From Variimorphobacter saccharofermentans (lineage in GTDB: Bacteria > Bacillota > Clostridia > Lachnospirales > Lachnospiraceae), in the NCBI RefSeq assembly GCF_014174405.1, contig NZ_JACEGA010000001.1:2954501-3018500 (forward strand): a DNA stretch of 64,000 nucleotides, in the 5' to 3' direction. The position numbers were made by a program, and so were the translations under genes. The notes under the pieces are model-generated. The model saw nothing but the letters and a program-made list of their open reading frames with translations. It had not been told where the DNA came from and searched no databases. Positions 26,720-35,907 of this stretch are shown here, piece by piece; position 1 is the stretch's first letter; each line of letters starts with the position of its first letter.

Positions 26720-29700
26720 TTATTTTACTGTTACCTTAATCAATGGTCCTCTTCCACCTTTATTCGAACCCCAAACATAAACTACAGTGCCCTTCTTTTG
26801 TGCAGGTATCTTAATGTTGAAATTACCCTTATTATCAATGGTTCCTTCATATACCTTCTTACCAATCTGAGCATATACCTTGGTTTGGGTCTTAGCAACA
26901 TTCGTTGCAGCATCCTTGAATTCATTAGGAATCTTCTCATCCTTCTTATCCGAGTTCGGAGCCACATAATCAAATAACTCAATCTTTCCAGTTATCTTCT
27001 TGTCGCCGGCCTTTATATCATTTACCTTAGGACGGTCAGGCGCTGCCTTACCTACCTTTGTCGTAAGCACATCACTCTTACCAAATGAATTAGATGCACT
27101 TACTTTCACCGTAGTTCCAGAGACAGCACGGTCTATGGTAAAGGTGTAGATATAGCGGTTATTCTCCTCATCATATACATACTCTGATGATTTATAGGTT
27201 TCCTTTCCGATTGTCAGTGTAATCTCACAATCCTTCATGGCCAGAACATGTACTGTTTTATCTGAGTTCATAATCTCATTCTGAAGACTTGGAATATTCG
27301 GTTTGTCAGCCTGTACTTCTACTTTATTCGCTTCCAGGATATTACCATCTATAAATCTGGACATTGCATAGATTAATGTTCCAACCTCCAGATTTTCTGG
27401 CAGTTTGTATTCAAAATAACCGAATTCATCCGTTTCCAGTACGATTAATTGGCTTTTAAAGGTCTTTCCTTTTCCGTATGCAATGGCAAGATATACGGAG
27501 CCGGTATCTTCATAATTACCAATAATATATTTGGATCGGTTAGATACTTTGTTAATCGTCAGGGTAGTAGATTTCACATCCACATAATCCTCAATGTTAC
27601 GAACAGTAACCTGGGTGCTGTAGCTGGAACGGGATAAACCATCACTCTTATCAATGGCAGTTACTGAAATCTTATCCCCTGCATGAAGCTGATCGGTAAA
27701 TTTAAGTGTAAAGTTACCCGATTTATCTGTCTTGGTATTATATTTGCTGCTTCCTATGACAACTTCCATATCGTAGGCTTTTTTTGCGGCAGGAACCACA
27801 CCTGTCAGGGTTTGCTCGATATTAGACACTTCATTCACGATCGGTGCATTCGGTGACTTTCCTTCCACAGGAAGCGTAACTGCCCGGCTGTTTCTGGATA
27901 TGTGATCAATGCAATAAATCGTTGCTGTAGCTCCTGATTCTAATGGATGAAGGTGAACCTTAAAGTTACCTGTACTATCAATCTCCATCTTTGTCTCAAT
28001 TATCTCAAGGTTCGGATCATAAATCTCGGTATTTGCTTCATAAAGGGCCTTCCCGTCATTCTTCGAAACATATATTTTATCACCAACAATAACAAGAATG
28101 GATGCATCCGTATCATTCGTATTTCCCGTAATCACATCATCCTTATTGGATATGGAATTCACCTTTGGCTGATTTGGACCGGTTCTCTTAACTGTCACAC
28201 TGATTGCATCACTTTCAAGACCGTTCTCATCCTTTACATATACCTTTACCTTTGTTCCGGATGGCTGAGACGGAAGGGGATAAGAAAAGGTTCCATCACT
28301 TTTCACTTTACCCGTATATGTTCCGGTATGTGCTTTAAATATGATATCCGCATTAGGCTCCGCCCGTCCGGATATTTTTGTTTTCCGGTTTGTATAGGTA
28401 TCCACCGTAGGCGTTCCTAACATATTGTCTGAAAAGTTTGTGATATGTAATTGATATACTGTTTTGTTTCCATTCTCATCTTCTGCATAGATGGAGTAGA
28501 TTCCATTGGTATCAACTGTAAAGGTATTATTCACCGACTTTGCACCAAGCCATCCATTATAATCAACACCGAACTCCCCTTTCTCATAGCACAGTCTTTT
28601 TATTTTTGATTCATCGCTGGCGTTCACTGCTACTGCAAAGGGATTTGTCGTAGCGCCTGTTATTACCGGAGTAACTACAAGATGAGGTGCTCTCTTATCC
28701 TCGGTCTCCTTTTGATAGGATGCCTTATAATAGCGATAAGAATTTACTTCTGTCAGATATTCCACATACCACGGCGTATTTGTAAATAAGTCATGGGCAT
28801 AGCTCGGCATTTTAACAATAAATTGTGTATTGGTCGGTATATTAACCTTCCAGTTATAATCCACCTGTGGAAGTATACTCTCTCCGGTTGAAATCTGCTT
28901 TAAGTATTTACTCAATACATTCTGCGTACGGATAAACCCATTTAATACTACCTGCTTATCAACTCCTGAATTAGCAGCCATCGGTTTCGTTATTTTATTC
29001 GTTACCAGCAGAAATTCCATATCATCCGTTACTTTTTTCCCATTATAGGTTATGCTGGTTATTCTCTCATTCACACTAATTTTGTTACCACTTATATCAT
29101 ATCGAGGTTCTGTAAAAGGATCTATGACATAGTTGATTCCATCAAACACATAGAACGTACTCCAGTCATCCAGCCATTCCTCGCGAATGAGCGACTTCAG
29201 ACCTGTCTTTTGCATCTGGGCGGACATAACCTCATGTTTCCACTTCCTATTGCCGTATAACGTCTCATATGCACTAGCTGACCACTCCAGCCACTCCTTT
29301 AATTGCTTTCCGTTAATCGTGTATATATAAAGATAATTATTATATGGTTGTATTGCAGACAAATCCGATTCTGTAATACTATCATGTATATTAATAAAAT
29401 CCTTATAGGAATCTACCCCGTAGGACATATAGGTAGATGCCGCAATCACCGGATAATCTGCATATTTCTTACCGGTGGTATTTACATAGCGTTGGGCATA
29501 ATCTATTTTCGCATCATTCAGCAACTGAATTGCATAATTATCACCCAGCATACCATAGTAGTTCTGAATAACCGTTCCCGCATCCAGCTTTGCAATAACA
29601 TCCGTACTGTATTGTAATAATTTATCTTCCCATTCACCATAGGAGCTTGCAATGGCACTGTCTTCCTTGGTAGTATCCGCTTTGACAAAACGAATCTCTG

Positions 29701-30715
29701 AGCTTCGGTCCGATATGATATAAGTATCTTCAAAGGGCTCCAGTGTCAGATCTACAACACCGATAGCTCCTCCACGGTTCCCTGCCATAATTACATTCTT
29801 TCCATTCATCAGATATGTCTTCTTATCCACATTCGGTAACTTATAATAGGGAGATGTCATATCCGTTGTCGGGAATAAATTATGCTCGTGACCGCATACT
29901 ACAACATCAATATCCGGGATTTTCGTAAGCGCATAAGCCACATTTTTGAAGTTAAGCTCCGGATTTTCAGGACCGATACCGGTATGGGATAAAGCAATGA
30001 TAATATCTGCTCCCATTTTCCTCAGTTTAACAGCCTGAATCTTGGCATTTTCCACCATATCTTCCGTTTTCAGGATTCCGGCATAGCTATGTGTCTTGGA
30101 TGTCAAAGTCGGTATCGTTTGTCCTATGATACCTACCTTTACCTCTGCTGTTTTACCAGAGGCTGTTTTCATCTTTCGGGTTATTAGCATATTTTCTAAG
30201 AAGGGATATTCCCCTGTCTTGGAATCTGTAACATTGGATACTACGGTGATATCTTTTAGACCAGTGGCAGTTAATTGCTTAAGAATATAGTCATATCCAT
30301 AATCAAAATCATGATTACCCAAGGTTATAGCATCATAGCCTACCTTAGTCATCGCTTGAAAAATTGGTTGAATAAAATTCTGATCCTCAGCAAATATGTA
30401 TTCCGTCGTATAGTCAAACATGGTATCACCCGCATCCAGAGTTACCACATTTTCTTTTGACATTTCATTTCTGGTTGATTTTATTAAATTAATCATACGG
30501 GCCAAGCCACCGTTGTTATAATCAACTCCCAGCTCGTAATCCTTACTGTTAAGCTGTCCATGAATATCTGTAGTACCAATGATACGTAGTTTCACGGAAT
30601 CCTTCGATGCTGCCTCTACATACGGCTTATTCTCCCTGGGACCCCACATTGCTCCAATCAACGTAAATGCGATTGTTGAAGCAACAACAGTTATTACCTT
30701 CCATCGTTTCTTCAT
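26720..30715 (-). CDS. Secreted 5'-nucleotidase / 2',3'-cyclic phosphodiesterase with Ig-like modules
   Basis: This 1331-residue protein carries a signal peptide (MKKRWKVITVVASTIAFTLI), then a calcineurin-like metallophosphatase domain (about 43-290): Asp50 and His52 in TTDIHGQ, DAGDT, GNHDFDYG and VVCGHEH bind the two metals. A 5_nucleotid_C domain follows (about 380-600). The remaining half is a chain of about six Ig-like beta modules, each of 80-110 residues with a TITGxxxx...DxxGNFxxxI...GTxVxVxxxD pattern. No LPXTG, SLH or membrane anchor is visible at the C-terminus (PLIKVTVK), so it may be released or held by module binding. It should release phosphate from extracellular nucleotides. 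Confidence 0.9.
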   Translation of the reverse strand: MKKRWKVITVVASTIAFTLIGAMWGPRENKPYVEAASKDSVKLRIIGTTDIHGQLNSKDYELGVDYNNGGLARMINLIKSTRNEMSKENVVTLDAGDTMFDYTTEYIFAEDQNFIQPIFQAMTKVGYDAITLGNHDFDYGYDYILKQLTATGLKDITVVSNVTDSKTGEYPFLENMLITRKMKTASGKTAEVKVGIIGQTIPTLTSKTHSYAGILKTEDMVENAKIQAVKLRKMGADIIIALSHTGIGPENPELNFKNVAYALTKIPDIDVVVCGHEHNLFPTTDMTSPYYKLPNVDKKTYLMNGKNVIMAGNRGGAIGVVDLTLEPFEDTYIISDRSSEIRFVKADTTKEDSAIASSYGEWEDKLLQYSTDVIAKLDAGTVIQNYYGMLGDNYAIQLLNDAKIDYAQRYVNTTGKKYADYPVIAASTYMSYGVDSYKDFINIHDSITESDLSAIQPYNNYLYIYTINGKQLKEWLEWSASAYETLYGNRKWKHEVMSAQMQKTGLKSLIREEWLDDWSTFYVFDGINYVIDPFTEPRYDISGNKISVNERITSITYNGKKVTDDMEFLLVTNKITKPMAANSGVDKQVVLNGFIRTQNVLSKYLKQISTGESILPQVDYNWKVNIPTNTQFIVKMPSYAHDLFTNTPWYVEYLTEVNSYRYYKASYQKETEDKRAPHLVVTPVITGATTNPFAVAVNASDESKIKRLCYEKGEFGVDYNGWLGAKSVNNTFTVDTNGIYSIYAEDENGNKTVYQLHITNFSDNMLGTPTVDTYTNRKTKISGRAEPNADIIFKAHTGTYTGKVKSDGTFSYPLPSQPSGTKVKVYVKDENGLESDAISVTVKRTGPNQPKVNSISNKDDVITGNTNDTDASILVIVGDKIYVSKNDGKALYEANTEIYDPNLEIIETKMEIDSTGNFKVHLHPLESGATATIYCIDHISRNSRAVTLPVEGKSPNAPIVNEVSNIEQTLTGVVPAAKKAYDMEVVIGSSKYNTKTDKSGNFTLKFTDQLHAGDKISVTAIDKSDGLSRSSYSTQVTVRNIEDYVDVKSTTLTINKVSNRSKYIIGNYEDTGSVYLAIAYGKGKTFKSQLIVLETDEFGYFEYKLPENLEVGTLIYAMSRFIDGNILEANKVEVQADKPNIPSLQNEIMNSDKTVHVLAMKDCEITLTIGKETYKSSEYVYDEENNRYIYTFTIDRAVSGTTVKVSASNSFGKSDVLTTKVGKAAPDRPKVNDIKAGDKKITGKIELFDYVAPNSDKKDEKIPNEFKDAATNVAKTQTKVYAQIGKKVYEGTIDNKGNFNIKIPAQKKGTVVYVWGSNKGGRGPLIKVTVK

Positions 30716-30767
30716 AAGTTAATCATGCCTCCTTAATTTCTGCCACATAGAAATACACTATATAAGC

Positions 30768-30825
30768 AAAAAAGCTTTTACTTTACATTGTTTGATAGAT
30801 ATGAACAATGCAGCAAAAGCTTATT
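30768..30825 (-). terminator. Intrinsic terminator after mrnC
   Basis: Nested arms AGCTTTT and CATTGTT pair with AACAATG and AAAAGCT; on the minus strand the stem ends in GCTTTTTTGC. It closes the cysE-cysS-mrnC transcript. Confidence 0.65.
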
Positions 30826-30907
30826 ACTATTTTTAGTCACCATTGCCAGTGTTTCACATCCTGACAATATTTTAGGGAAATAATAAGGCATTTTAATGGC
30901 AAAAACA

Positions 30908-31351
30908 TTAAGAAATACTTACCAGCTTATCAATTTGTGGCTTAATAAGCTCCAATAAGCGCGACATCTGATCTGTTAAATACAGATATCCAACTAATGC
31001 TTCCAGTCCAGTTGCCGTTCGGTATTCTATAATTCCAGCATTTTTAGCCGAGGTAAAGCTTTTCGCGTTCCTTCCCCGTTTATATATTGCGGCTTCCTCC
31101 TCCGTGAGCTGATCGGCTATTAAATGATATAACTCCGCCTGGGCAGTAGCCTGGACCAGCTTAGAAGACTTCTTATGAAGCTTATTAACCGGAGCATTGC
31201 CGCATTCCACAACGCAGGTACGAATAACCAAATCAAAGACTGCATCACCAATAAAAGCCAGAGTAAGTGGAGAATAGGTTCTTACGTCTGTTTCAGAAAG
31301 CGCAAAGGTCTTTCTGATATAACCGGCCAATCCGGTATTCTCTTGTTGCAT
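30908..31351 (-). CDS. mrnC: Mini-ribonuclease III
   Basis: MrnC is a short RNase III (catalytic domain only) that matures 23S rRNA ends. The 147-residue product has LTLAFIGDAVFDLVIRTCVVE, where the acidic FIGDAVFD block replaces the usual E/D catalytic motif, and a late YRTATGLEALVGYLYL that matches the second acidic helix. No dsRNA-binding domain follows. The start ATG 31351 overlaps the cysS stop (TAATG), with AAAGGAG six bases before; the longer frame to 31369 is less likely. cysS-mrnC linkage is common in Firmicutes. Confidence 0.92.
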   Translation of the reverse strand: MQQENTGLAGYIRKTFALSETDVRTYSPLTLAFIGDAVFDLVIRTCVVECGNAPVNKLHKKSSKLVQATAQAELYHLIADQLTEEEAAIYKRGRNAKSFTSAKNAGIIEYRTATGLEALVGYLYLTDQMSRLLELIKPQIDKLVSIS

Positions 31352-32757
31352 TAATCGCTCCTTTTCCATCTTACTCCCTCTCTTGTGTCTTCCAGAATAA
31401 TCCCTCTCTCAAGAAGAAGATTACGTATTTCATCTGCTTTTGCAAAGTCCTTGTTCTTTCTTGCAGTTTGTCTTTCTTCAATCAATCGTTCTATTTCAGA
31501 ATCAATCAATTTCTCCTCCTTCTTTGTTTTCAATCCAAGGATATCGCACAAGGAAACAATCATCTTATGAAGCTCTTCAATAAAGCTCCTGCTGCTCTCC
31601 CCACTGCCATTGGTATTTGCAAGCTTAACAAGTTCAAAGATTGCAGCAATGGCATCTGCCGTATTAAAGTCATCTTCCATAGCAGCAAGGTATTTTTCTT
31701 TAAGAGCCTCTGCATCAAGAAGTACATTACGTTCCTTCTCCGTTATCTCAGTCAATGAAAGCCGATTACCTTCCAATAAGTATTCCAGTTGCCCGATACA
31801 GGTTAATATACGATTTAAAGAGTTTTTCGCAGCCTCCATTAGTTCCTTACTGAAGTTCAATGGGCTGCGATAATGTGAGTTCAACATGAAGAACCGGATA
31901 ACCTGTGGGTCAAATTGCTCGCATATTTCACGAACTGTAAAGAAGTTACCCTCGGATTTTGACATTTTTTTGTTGTCTACATTAATAAAGGCATTATGCA
32001 TCCAGTACCTTGCAAATTCTTTCTCGTTGGCCGCCTCACTTTGAGCGATCTCATTCTCATGATGAGGAAATACCAGATCTTCACCACCTGCATGAATATC
32101 TATTTGCTCACCCAGATATTTTCTGCTCATTACAGAACATTCAATATGCCAGCCGGGACGTCCTTTACTCCAGGGAGAATCCCAATAGGGTTCTCCTTCC
32201 TTCATGGGTTTCCACAAAACAAAGTCCATCGGATCTTCTTTTTCATCATTTACTGCAATTCGTATTCCAGCTTCCAGATCATCAATCTTCTTCTTAGATA
32301 GCTTTCCATAATCCTGAAAACTTCTGGTCTTAAAATATACTGTTCCGTTTTTCTCATAGGCATGACCCTTACGAATCAAATCCTCAATCATGGCTATCAT
32401 TCCGCTAATCTCTTCGGTAGCTTTTGGATGTACCGTTGCTTCCCTAACGTTTAACGCATCCATATCAATCCGAAACTCCTTTATGAAGCGCTCCGATATT
32501 TCTGTTGTACTGACGCCCTCTTCGTTAGCTTTTTTAATAATCTTATCATCCACATCCGTGAAATTAGATACAAAATTCACTTGATATCCTTTGTATTCCA
32601 GATATCTTCGAAAGGTATCAAAAATAATAGCCGGTCTCGCATTACCTATATGGACATAATTATACACCGTTGGTCCACATACATACATCCGGACCTTTCC
32701 TTCCTCCAAAGGTACAAACTCCTCTTTCTTCTGGGTTAAGGTGTTGTATATCTTCAT
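31351..32757 (-). CDS. cysS: Cysteinyl-tRNA synthetase
   Basis: CysS charges tRNA-Cys. The 468-residue class I synthetase has the HIGH motif as HIGNA in YNYVHIGNARP, KMSKS in DNKKMSKSEGN, and zinc ligands in MYVCGPTVY, IECSVM and a HAGGEDLVFPHHENE block. The C-terminal helical part is normal. It is the second gene of the cysE-cysS-mrnC operon under a Cys T-box, so synthetase supply and cysteine synthesis respond to tRNA-Cys charging. It lies 57 bp after cysE. Confidence 0.97.
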   Translation of the reverse strand: MKIYNTLTQKKEEFVPLEEGKVRMYVCGPTVYNYVHIGNARPAIIFDTFRRYLEYKGYQVNFVSNFTDVDDKIIKKANEEGVSTTEISERFIKEFRIDMDALNVREATVHPKATEEISGMIAMIEDLIRKGHAYEKNGTVYFKTRSFQDYGKLSKKKIDDLEAGIRIAVNDEKEDPMDFVLWKPMKEGEPYWDSPWSKGRPGWHIECSVMSRKYLGEQIDIHAGGEDLVFPHHENEIAQSEAANEKEFARYWMHNAFINVDNKKMSKSEGNFFTVREICEQFDPQVIRFFMLNSHYRSPLNFSKELMEAAKNSLNRILTCIGQLEYLLEGNRLSLTEITEKERNVLLDAEALKEKYLAAMEDDFNTADAIAAIFELVKLANTNGSGESSRSFIEELHKMIVSLCDILGLKTKKEEKLIDSEIERLIEERQTARKNKDFAKADEIRNLLLERGIILEDTREGVRWKRSD

Positions 32758-32814
32758 CCTGTTTCCTCCTTCCGTTTTTTATATACTTATCTATTTATAA
32801 GTATTATTTTCAAT

Positions 32815-33480
32815 TTATTTTTTTTCAATCTCATCCAACCGTTCATATAGCTTTCTTACTTCATTTCTCAGGCAGATATTTTCATTTTCAAGTCTTTGAA
32901 TTTCTTTTTGAACCGGATCCGGAAAATGAATCTGATCCAATTCCTCTCTGGGTATCCGAACATTATCACGCTTTACTACTCTTCCCGGAACACCTACCAC
33001 TGTGGAATTCGGTGGTACTTCAGAGAGCACAACGGATCCTGCACCAATTTTCGAATTTTCACCAATGGTAAAGGAGCCTAATATCTTCGCACCTGCACTG
33101 ATCATTACATTATTGCCAATGGTTGGATGGCGTTTTCCTTTTTCTTTTCCGGTACCTCCTAGTGTTACTCCCTGATATAAGGTTACATTATCTCCGATAA
33201 TTGCGGTTTCACCAATTACAACACCGTGTCCATGATCAATGAATAAACCCTTTCCAATGGTTGCTCCTGGATGTATTTCAATGCCGGTTTTACGAACTGT
33301 CCTTTGGGAATACCATCTGGCCAGGAAAAACCGTTTTTTCTTATACAGGTAATGCGCTATTCGATAACGGATGATCGCACGAAAACTGGGGTATAAAAAT
33401 ACTTCCAATGATGATTTAATTGCAGGATCGCGTTCTTTGATGATCTGCATTTCCTCTTTGATATATTTTATCATTCCCAT
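32815..33480 (-). CDS. cysE: Serine O-acetyltransferase
   Basis: CysE makes O-acetylserine, the precursor of cysteine. The 221-residue protein has an N-terminal helical region (1-60) and a left-handed beta-helix of hexapeptide repeats: [23 protein letters not shown], in which the catalytic HGHG pair is visible, then [22 protein letters not shown] and [12 protein letters not shown]. The C-terminal segment ends in a coiled coil ([21 protein letters not shown]), longer than in minimal CysE proteins. The T-box leader lies directly upstream. Confidence 0.95.
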   Translation of the reverse strand: MGMIKYIKEEMQIIKERDPAIKSSLEVFLYPSFRAIIRYRIAHYLYKKKRFFLARWYSQRTVRKTGIEIHPGATIGKGLFIDHGHGVVIGETAIIGDNVTLYQGVTLGGTGKEKGKRHPTIGNNVMISAGAKILGSFTIGENSKIGAGSVVLSEVPPNSTVVGVPGRVVKRDNVRIPREELDQIHFPDPVQKEIQRLENENICLRNEVRKLYERLDEIEKK

Positions 33481-33544
33481 TCGAACATCTTCCTTCCCTA
33501 AAATGTATATAAAGTTACATCAATTAATTAAACATAAAGTTACA

Positions 33545-33785
33545 CATAAAAAAACCGCCCCTACGATAGAGGCGGTAATATTACGCGGTTCCACTCTAAT
33601 TTGTATGTATATTAACCTACATACATCTTTTACAGATAACGGTTGTTACCGTGTCCGGCTAAGTAATTACTTCACCAGACCAGCTCCCGGATGCACTTCC
33701 CTCATACCATTGTAAAGAATGCTTTCAGCCGGCGACATTCTATCTCTGATACTTTGCATATAAGGTACTTTTCCGTTCATTGCCT
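33545..33785 (-). promoter_or_regulatory. T-box leader, specifier TGC (Cys), upstream of cysE-cysS-mrnC
   Basis: The T-box sequence AGTGGAACCGCG lies on the minus strand within 33581-33597, and the terminator ACCGCC/GGCGGT (33554-33576) is followed by a T-run. In the stem I region, TGC (33693-33695) is followed by A and then CCGGGAG, the position used by specifier codons, and it encodes Cys. The operon content agrees. This leader fills most of the 349-bp gap. Confidence 0.9.
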
Positions 33786-33786
33786 T

Positions 33787-33815
33787 TATATATTTATATT
33801 GATTATTGTATGCAA
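33787..33815 (-). promoter_or_regulatory. Promoter of the Cys T-box operon
   Basis: TTGCAT (33810-33815), 17 bp and TATATA (33787-33792) on the minus strand, just upstream of the T-box leader. Confidence 0.6.
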
Positions 33816-33829
33816 GGATAAATATTTTG

Positions 33830-34675
33830 TCAATACCAACTTTCCTTAGGAATATTATTGAGCCACTCTAATAATTTTGCTACAATCTCATGATACCTCT
33901 GTCCTACCAGAAGCCCTGTATGTGTTGTATTCCAATAACCCGCATAATCTCCCTTAAGGTGTTCTGCTTCCGCTATGCCACGCCTGTCATCCTCCTGATT
34001 ATTTACTGACTTAATAATCAGAGTCGGACATGTGATAAGACTGTTATCAATGGATACTCCCTTGATTCCTCTGATCCAACAGCCACATTCAAGTAGAGCC
34101 TTAGACGATTCCATTGATAAATACTTTCTTTGAAACTCAATGTCCTCTTCCGATTCATCAACACTTGATACTTCGTTGCGTGCTGGTGCAGGCACTATCA
34201 TCCCGAGTGTATCATCGGATAGAATATCATAGGGCACCCTTTCATTTACTTCTTTACTGATACAGGAATCAATCAGCACGAGTCCCTTCAGATCAGCTGT
34301 CTCTGCTACTTTCTGACAAAGTATACCACCCAGGCTGAACCCGATAATAATTGGCTTTTCACCGCAATTCGCTATCACTTCCCTAATATCCTCCAAGTAA
34401 TCCTGAAAGGTTACCCTGCTAATATCCACTGATCTACTCTTGTAATGACCTCTATAATTCATCACATAGCATCTCCATCCATCCTTAACAAAATGAGGAA
34501 TGTATTTACTCCACATCCAACTTCCGGTGTAAGCTCCGTGAACAAATAACAGTGGAGGCCTTTTTTGAGTACGCTCTGACTTTACTTCTCCTTCGTAAAT
34601 CTCTAAAAACAGATCCTGCTCTCCAATATACATTTCTGTATGTTCGGGTAACATCTTTGTATAATCCTTCATCAT
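33830..34675 (-). CDS. Alpha/beta hydrolase
   Basis: The 281-residue protein has the alpha/beta-hydrolase fold: oxyanion segment LLFVHGAYTGSWMW, nucleophile Ser114 in GFSLGG, a late acid near SVNNQEDDR and a catalytic histidine probably in NTTHTGLL. It has no signal peptide. The substrate is unknown. A perfect palindrome at 34720-34745 upstream is identical in its core to the one before the marR-type gene, so that regulator probably controls this gene. AAAGGAGG precedes the start. Confidence 0.85.
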   Translation of the reverse strand: MMKDYTKMLPEHTEMYIGEQDLFLEIYEGEVKSERTQKRPPLLFVHGAYTGSWMWSKYIPHFVKDGWRCYVMNYRGHYKSRSVDISRVTFQDYLEDIREVIANCGEKPIIIGFSLGGILCQKVAETADLKGLVLIDSCISKEVNERVPYDILSDDTLGMIVPAPARNEVSSVDESEEDIEFQRKYLSMESSKALLECGCWIRGIKGVSIDNSLITCPTLIIKSVNNQEDDRRGIAEAEHLKGDYAGYWNTTHTGLLVGQRYHEIVAKLLEWLNNIPKESWY

Positions 34676-34719
34676 AAATATCCTCCTTTAACTCCAATAA
34701 AAATAGTAGTAAATCCGGT

Positions 34720-34745
34720 CAAATAGTTTGATATCAAACTATTTG
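34720..34745. promoter_or_regulatory. MarR-type operator before the hydrolase gene
   Basis: A 26-bp perfect palindrome with core AGTTTGATATCAAACT lies 45 bp upstream of the hydrolase start and 13 bp past the marR stop. The same core recurs at 35191-35208. Confidence 0.7.
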
Positions 34746-34757
34746 AGTAAATAAAAG

Positions 34758-35180
34758 CTACAAATTACAATCAATCTTACATAATATTCTTAGTAACTCC
34801 TCCTTCTCCTCTTCCGTGACATTGGTATAGAATACCTCTAGCACCTTTTGTGAAATCTCCTCAAATAATGGTTTTAGTTCCTTCCCTGTTGGTGTTAAAA
34901 CTACATATGTCACTCGACTATCCCTAGTATCTCTTTCCTTTGAAACATAACCGTAATTCACCAACTTGTTGACCAATGCTGTAACGGTAGATTTATCCTT
35001 ACCTATCTTACTTGCGATCTCTGCCATGGTCATTCTTTCTTTCTGAAAAAGAGCATAGAGAATATCACCATGCGAAACAACAATCCCTTCCATTCCTCCC
35101 TGGGAAAGCTCAGATATGATGAACGCATTGACTTTCTGCCTTATTCTTGAAATCAATGATATGATATCTCTCGTCTTCAT
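34758..35180 (-). CDS. MarR family transcriptional regulator
   Basis: The 140-residue protein has the MarR winged helix: SHGDILYALFQKERMTMAEIA, SKIGKDKSTVTALVNKL as recognition helix, and the wing YVSKERDTRDSRVTYVVL. Flanking helices form the dimer. The open frame reaches 35255, but that extension crosses the ispF stop and the operator; MKTRDI at 35180 is the sensible start although its ribosome binding site is weak. Operators sit 11 bp before its start and before the hydrolase gene, which suggests autorepression and control of the hydrolase. Confidence 0.9.
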   Translation of the reverse strand: MKTRDIISLISRIRQKVNAFIISELSQGGMEGIVVSHGDILYALFQKERMTMAEIASKIGKDKSTVTALVNKLVNYGYVSKERDTRDSRVTYVVLTPTGKELKPLFEEISQKVLEVFYTNVTEEEKEELLRILCKIDCNL

Positions 35181-35190
35181 GATGATATTA

Positions 35191-35208
35191 TAGTTTGATA
35201 TCAAACTA
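35191..35208. promoter_or_regulatory. MarR-type operator before marR
   Basis: The 18-bp perfect palindrome TAGTTTGATATCAAACTA lies between the ispF stop and the marR start. Its core is identical to that at 34720-34745. Confidence 0.75.
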
Positions 35209-35211
35209 ATG

Positions 35212-35766
35212 TCAAGTATAATTTTTTTTACATCCAGAACAACCGCTACAGCCACCAGTAGTACTTCCTGGAGTTACATCATATTGGTAATTCAGCATAT
35301 TTTCTAATAAACATACTGCATTCGCCGCAATGCCAAGGCCTTCCCCAGTAAATCCGAGCCCTTCCTCCGTTGTTGCTTTAATATTGACACGATCCACCTC
35401 TATACCAAGAGCTTGTGCTATATTGCTTACCATCTCCGGGAGATAGGGTGCCAGCTTCGGTTTCTGCGCAATCACAGTGGCATCGATATTCTCAACCATA
35501 TAGAGCTTCTCTTCCAATAAATTTTTCACATGCTTTAACAGCTCGATGCTGGAAATACCTTTATATTTCTCTTCCGTATCCGGGAAATGCTTTCCGATAT
35601 CACCCAGGGCTGCCGCACCAAGCAGAGCATCCATAATGGCATGGGTCAATACATCTGCATCGGAATGTCCCAATAATCCTTTCTCATAAGGTATTTTCAC
35701 ACCACCAAGAATAAAATCCCGGTCCTCCACTAATCTATGAACGTCATATCCTGTTCCAATTCTCAT
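35212..35766 (-). CDS. ispF: 2-C-methyl-D-erythritol 2,4-cyclodiphosphate synthase with Cys-rich tail
   Basis: IspF closes the cyclodiphosphate ring in the MEP isoprenoid pathway. Family motifs are [11 protein letters not shown], where Asp and His bind zinc, [39 protein letters not shown] and [22 protein letters not shown]. The core ends near residue 155. A 25-residue extension follows, with a CxxCxxC ending in [12 protein letters not shown], which typical IspF proteins lack. GAGGAG before ATG 35766 sets the start. The extra tail may bind metal. Confidence 0.95.
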   Translation of the reverse strand: MRIGTGYDVHRLVEDRDFILGGVKIPYEKGLLGHSDADVLTHAIMDALLGAAALGDIGKHFPDTEEKYKGISSIELLKHVKNLLEEKLYMVENIDATVIAQKPKLAPYLPEMVSNIAQALGIEVDRVNIKATTEEGLGFTGEGLGIAANAVCLLENMLNYQYDVTPGSTTGGCSGCSGCKKNYT

Positions 35767-35907
35767 GCTTCTCCTCATTTCTGCGTTGTCTGATAATCAC
35801 TATATTATGCTTCATATAGCGGGTAATTACCCTGCGCCTATGATACGTCTATCATAATTCCTATAACTATATCGTACTATTTTATAGCATTTCCAACAAC
35901 CATCATT

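Noticed and set aside
27947..28420. 157-codon plus-strand ORF opposite the nucleotidase gene
   Set aside because: It is antisense to a well-supported coding region, has no ribosome binding site and reads as low-complexity Ile/Cys-rich sequence.
35181..35255. N-terminal extension of the MarR regulator
   Set aside because: It would cover the operator palindrome and the end of ispF, and adds residues with no family match.
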